Shown piece after piece: positions 60,902-64,000 of a stretch of DNA of 64,000 bases. The stretch spans positions 1,798,001 through 1,862,000 of the forward strand of contig NZ_JAHQRJ010000001.1 in NCBI RefSeq assembly GCF_019052805.1. Direction: 5' to 3'. The DNA comes from Noviherbaspirillum sp. L7-7A. Its GTDB lineage: Bacteria > Pseudomonadota > Gammaproteobacteria > Burkholderiales > Burkholderiaceae_D. Within the stretch, counting starts at the first letter, position 1. Each line of letters starts with the position of its first letter. A program made the position numbers and the translations under genes. The notes under the pieces are model-generated. The model made no database searches and had not been told where the DNA came from. It saw nothing but the letters and a program-made list of their open reading frames with translations.

Positions 60902-60934
60902 AAAAAAAGCCCGTAGGACTTGCGTGCTACGGGC
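60902..60934 (-). terminator. terminator after TakP-type paralogue 2
   Basis: On the minus strand GCCCGTAG-(10 nt)-CTACGGGC is followed by TTTTTTT. It separates the two binding-protein genes, so each has its own transcript. Confidence 0.85.
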
Positions 60935-60987
60935 GCTTTGAAACAACTGCCGGCCGGCGGATCCGCCGGCCTGTGATGTGCTTCGAC

Positions 60988-62067
60988 TTACTTGCGGCTG
61001 ACCATGAAGTTGGCGATCGGCGCTTCGGACACCGAGTACCACTGGTTCTGGTTCTGGCGGAACTGCTTCCACGGCTCGTAGATCTTCTTGAACTTCGCGT
61101 TCTTCGCGGCTTCCTCTTCCATCACCTCGGTCGACGCCTTGTAGGCGGCTTCCATGATGTCGCGAGAGAAGGTGCGCAGCTTGACGCCTGCCTTCAGCAG
61201 GCGGGCCAGCGCGGCCGGATTGCGGTTGTCGAAGTCGGCCTGCATGAACAGGTGCGCTTCATGGCTGGCCACTTCGAAGGCATGCTGATATTCCTTCGGC
61301 AGCTTTTCCCATTCCTTGATGCCGACCATGAAGTTGAGCTGCGCGCTCGCTTCCCACCAGCCCGGCGCGTAGTAGAACGGCGCCACGCGGTTGAAGCCCA
61401 GCTTTTCGTCGTCGTACGGACCCACCCATTCCGCCGCGTCGATCGTGCCCTTTTCCAGCGCCGGGTAGATGTCGCCGCCGCCGATCTGCTGCGGCACCAC
61501 GCCCAGGCGCTGCACCACGCGGCCGGCCAGGCCGCTGATGCGCATCTTCAGGCCGTCCATGTCCTTCAGGGTCTTGATCTCCTTGCGGTACCAGCCGCCC
61601 ATCTGGGTGCCGGTGTTGCCGCCCATGAAGTTCAGGATGCCGTAGTCCTTGTAGAACTCGCGCATCAGCTCCTTGCCGCCGCCGAATTCGAACCAGGACG
61701 TCTGCTGGCGCGAAGTCAGGCCGAAAGGCACTGCGGTGTCGAAGCAGAATGCCGGGTCCTTGCCGAAATAGTAATAGCCTGCGCTATGGCCCATTTCGAC
61801 TGTGCCAGCCTGCACTGCATCCACCACCTGGAGCGCCGGAACGATTTCACCCGCTGCGAACACGCGGATGTTGAATTTGCCGCCGGTCAGTTCGGCTACC
61901 CGCTTGGACATGCGTTCCGCAGCGCCGTAGATGACGTCCAGCGATTTCGGGAAGCTTGACGCCAGGCGCCAGTTGACGGTGGGCTGCGACTGCGCCAGCG
62001 CTGGCGCTGCAATCGCGCCTACCGATGCGCCAACTGCGGCTTTTTTCAGGAAGGAACGTCGTTCCAT
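60988..62067 (-). CDS. dctP: TRAP transporter solute-binding protein, TakP-type (paralogue 2)
   Basis: 359 residues from the ATG at 62067 with GGAG upstream. Signal MERRSFLKKAAVGASVGAIA, cleavage near ALAQ. It aligns end to end with paralogue 1 (shared NWRLASSFPKSLD, GGNTGTQMGGW, GPYDDEKLGFN, FYYAPGWWE). Differences cluster in the first lobe (YYYFGKDPAFCFDTAV against SYYYFGKDPTFAFDCAV) and around the ligand pocket, so the two may bind different ligands. Confidence 0.93.
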   Translation of the reverse strand: MERRSFLKKAAVGASVGAIAAPALAQSQPTVNWRLASSFPKSLDVIYGAAERMSKRVAELTGGKFNIRVFAAGEIVPALQVVDAVQAGTVEMGHSAGYYYFGKDPAFCFDTAVPFGLTSRQQTSWFEFGGGKELMREFYKDYGILNFMGGNTGTQMGGWYRKEIKTLKDMDGLKMRISGLAGRVVQRLGVVPQQIGGGDIYPALEKGTIDAAEWVGPYDDEKLGFNRVAPFYYAPGWWEASAQLNFMVGIKEWEKLPKEYQHAFEVASHEAHLFMQADFDNRNPAALARLLKAGVKLRTFSRDIMEAAYKASTEVMEEEAAKNAKFKKIYEPWKQFRQNQNQWYSVSEAPIANFMVSRK

Positions 62068-62267
62068 GATGTTGTTATCTCCAGAGACTTGTGATGTATA
62101 GGAATGGCTGCAGCCCGGCAATTGAAAAGTTGCCGGGCAAACGGCGTTGCAGATTGTAGGGGCGGCAAGGAAACGCCGCAATACAAATAGCTGCGGCGAT
62201 GCACAAGTTCTTTTCAGGGTGTGCTGGCGTTAGGGGCCTTGCCGTGCAATCCGCGCCGGCGCTGCGT

Positions 62268-63632
62268 TCAATTGCCGGCGACGGTCATGCTTTCGATCAG
62301 GATGGAGCCGGTTTCACGGGTGCCGCGTATGAGCGTATCGGTGCCGATGCCAACAATCTGCTCGAACATCAATTTCATGTTGCCGGCAATGGTGATTTCC
62401 TCGACCGGATACTGGATCACGCCATTCTCCACCCAGTAACCCGACGCGCCGCGCGAATAGTCGCCGGTGACGTAATTGACGCCCTGCCCCATCAGCTCGG
62501 TCACCAGAAGGCCGGTGCCCATTTTCCTGAGCATGCCGGCGAAGTCATCGTCGGCGCCGGTACGGCTGGACGTGATCCTGAGGTTATGCGCGCCGCCCGC
62601 ATTGCCGGTCGTCTTCAGGCCAAGCTTGCGGGCCGAATAGGTGGACAGGAAATAGCCCTGCACCACGCCGTCGCGCACCACGTCGCGCCGGGCGGTTTTC
62701 ACGCCCTCCTCGTCGAACGGCGCCGAGCCGACCGCGCCGGGCAGATGCGGGTCCTCGATGATCTGGATGTGGTCGGCGAACACCCGGCTGCCGACCGAGT
62801 CGTGCAGGAAGGTGGACTTGCGGTACAGCGCGCCGCCCGACACCGCCTGCACGAAAGCGCCCAGCAGGCCGGCGGCCAGCGGCGCCTCGAACAGCACCGG
62901 GCACTTGCGGGTGTCCAGTTTGCGCGCATTCAGGCGTGCAAGCGCGCGTTCGGCGGCGTAGCGGCCAATCGCCTCGGGCGCGGCCAGCCTGGCGGGGTCG
63001 CGCGTGGAGGAATACCAGCTGTCGCGCTGCATGTTGCCGCCTCGGCCGGCGATCGGGACGACCGACATCGTGTGGCGGGAATAGGGATAGCCGCCGATGA
63101 AGCCGCGGGTATTGGCGCTGACGAAATGCGACTGCTGCGCATGCACGCTGGCGCCTTCGCTGTTTTCCACCCGCGGATCGACCGCGAAGGCCGCCGCCTC
63201 GGCACGGGCGGCCAGCGCAATCGCCTCCTCGGCGTTGATGGTCCAGGGATAGCAGAGCTGCAGGTCACGCGGCTCGAATTCCAGCGTGTCCTCGTCCGGC
63301 AGGCCGGCGCAGTCGTCCTCGGCGGTGAAGCGCGCGATATTGCAGGCCGCGTCCACGGTGTCCTTCAGCGACTGCTGCGCGAAGTCGGAGGTGCTGGCGC
63401 TGCCGCGCCGCACGGCGCCCTGCCTGCCCATGTAGATCGTGACCGAGATGCCCTTGTCCTTGTTCTGCTCGATGGTTTCCACATCCCCCCGCCGCACCGT
63501 GACCGACAGGCCGCTGCCCTCGCTGATCTGCACCGCGGCATCGGACGCGCCGGCCTCTCTGGCGTAACGCAGCACATCCTCGGCAAGCGCGCGCAACTGG
63601 TCCTGGCTGTGGATAAACAAGGTATCGTTCAT
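62268..63632 (-). CDS. pmbA: metalloprotease PmbA/TldE
   Basis: 454 residues from the ATG at 63632. Family motifs: SEGSGLSVTVRRGDVETIEQ, YSARKLGLKTTGNAGGAHNL, LLVTELMGQGVNYVTGDYSR and WVENGVIQYPVEEITIAGN. PmbA pairs with TldD to process peptides such as microcin B17 and to degrade CcdA. Given the RiPP-type exporter at the other end of the window this is noteworthy, but PmbA is widespread. Divergent from yjgA/darP. Confidence 0.95.
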   Translation of the reverse strand: MNDTLFIHSQDQLRALAEDVLRYAREAGASDAAVQISEGSGLSVTVRRGDVETIEQNKDKGISVTIYMGRQGAVRRGSASTSDFAQQSLKDTVDAACNIARFTAEDDCAGLPDEDTLEFEPRDLQLCYPWTINAEEAIALAARAEAAAFAVDPRVENSEGASVHAQQSHFVSANTRGFIGGYPYSRHTMSVVPIAGRGGNMQRDSWYSSTRDPARLAAPEAIGRYAAERALARLNARKLDTRKCPVLFEAPLAAGLLGAFVQAVSGGALYRKSTFLHDSVGSRVFADHIQIIEDPHLPGAVGSAPFDEEGVKTARRDVVRDGVVQGYFLSTYSARKLGLKTTGNAGGAHNLRITSSRTGADDDFAGMLRKMGTGLLVTELMGQGVNYVTGDYSRGASGYWVENGVIQYPVEEITIAGNMKLMFEQIVGIGTDTLIRGTRETGSILIESMTVAGN

Positions 63633-63707
63633 GGCGGATTTTAGGGGGCCGTGTAAAAGAGTTATCATAGCAGCCGTTTACCGAATGGCTCATGCCGCAT
63701 CCCTATC

Positions 63708-64000
63708 ATGCCTAACTCCAACCGGGGCTCCACCGGATTCCAGTCGAATGAATTTGAACAGGAATACGACCGCCCATCCAAATCCCAGCTCAAGCGTGAA
63801 ATGACCGCCCTGCAGAAGCTGGGCGCAGAACTGATTGCCGAACCACGCGAACGCGTCAAGCGCGTGCCGATGCCGGAAGACGTGCGCGACGCCATCCTCG
63901 AATGCCAGACCATCAAGGACCATGAGGGCCGCCGCCGCCAGCTGCAATATGTCGGCAAGAAAATGCGCACCCTCGAAGAAGAGGAAGTCGCGCTGATCCG
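63708..64000 (+). CDS. darP: ribosome-associated protein YjgA/DarP (partial)
   Basis: The first 97 residues are visible; the gene continues past the window. DUF615 pattern: SNEFEQEYDRPSKSQLKREM, LGAELIAEPRERVKRVPMPE and DAILECQTIKDHEGRRRQLQ. DarP helps late assembly of the 50S subunit. Divergent from pmbA with 75 bases between. Confidence 0.93.
   Translation, partial: MPNSNRGSTGFQSNEFEQEYDRPSKSQLKREMTALQKLGAELIAEPRERVKRVPMPEDVRDAILECQTIKDHEGRRRQLQYVGKKMRTLEEEEVALI

Overview
The window is high-GC betaproteobacterial chromosome, most like Oxalobacteraceae (Herbaspirillum/Noviherbaspirillum type). This is inferred from the GlnB, HemX/HemY, PqiABC and TakP-type TRAP proteins and from conserved gene orders (trxB | ftsK-lolA-rarA-serS; nadE-glnB; hemC-hemD-hemX-hemY; algZ-algR next to argH). 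No 16S gene is present, so genus is not claimed.

Region 1 (1-7.1 kb, minus strand): a four-gene export operon, TolC-like outer membrane factor, HlyD-like adaptor, C39-peptidase ABC transporter and a second ABC transporter cut by the window edge. This is the set that exports nitrile-hydratase-leader (NHLM/NHPM) RiPP peptides. No precursor peptide gene is visible here.

Region 2 (7.2-12.9 kb): host accessory genes: YihY/BrkB membrane protein, a small soluble protein, a LapA-like membrane protein, an alpha-methylacyl-CoA racemase, a methyltransferase, a family 25 glycosyltransferase, a periplasmic molybdopterin-domain protein and a small membrane protein.

Region 3 (13.24-27.31 kb): a 14-kb integrative element inserted in the 3' end of tRNA-Ser(CGA). 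It has 19-bp attachment repeats, 24-bp internal arm-type repeats and a tyrosine integrase at one end. A leftward nine-gene operon includes one protein resembling the T7 gp14 internal virion protein and three neighbouring proteins sharing repeated modules. It also has a serine resolvase, two related coiled-coil proteins, two AT-rich multi-membrane-span proteins of glycosyltransferase type, a lipoprotein and a Cys/His-cluster protein behind a LexA-like box. No capsid, portal or terminase gene is seen, so a phage satellite or heavily reduced prophage is the best reading. Its centre (18.1-19.46 kb) is non-coding: a block of strong inverted repeats followed by 16 copies of a 14-bp motif. Read leftward, the motif contains CACTATAGAAG, identical to the initiation part of the phage SP6 promoter, and all copies point at the operon with the virion-like gene.

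Region 4 (27.3-45.5 kb): host core genes: tRNA-Ser, serS, rarA, lolA, ftsK, trxB, Smr protein, glnB, nadE, a FemAB-like protein, an IS110-family insertion sequence with a likely bridge RNA, ppa, and the heme genes hemY, hemX, hemD, hemC.

Region 5 (45.5-64 kb): ppc, a DUF427 protein, an ankyrin protein, pqiA-pqiA-pqiB-pqiC, an AlgZ/AlgR-type two-component system, argH, a TRAP transporter (dctQ, dctM) with two tandem binding-protein paralogues facing it, pmbA and the start of yjgA/darP.
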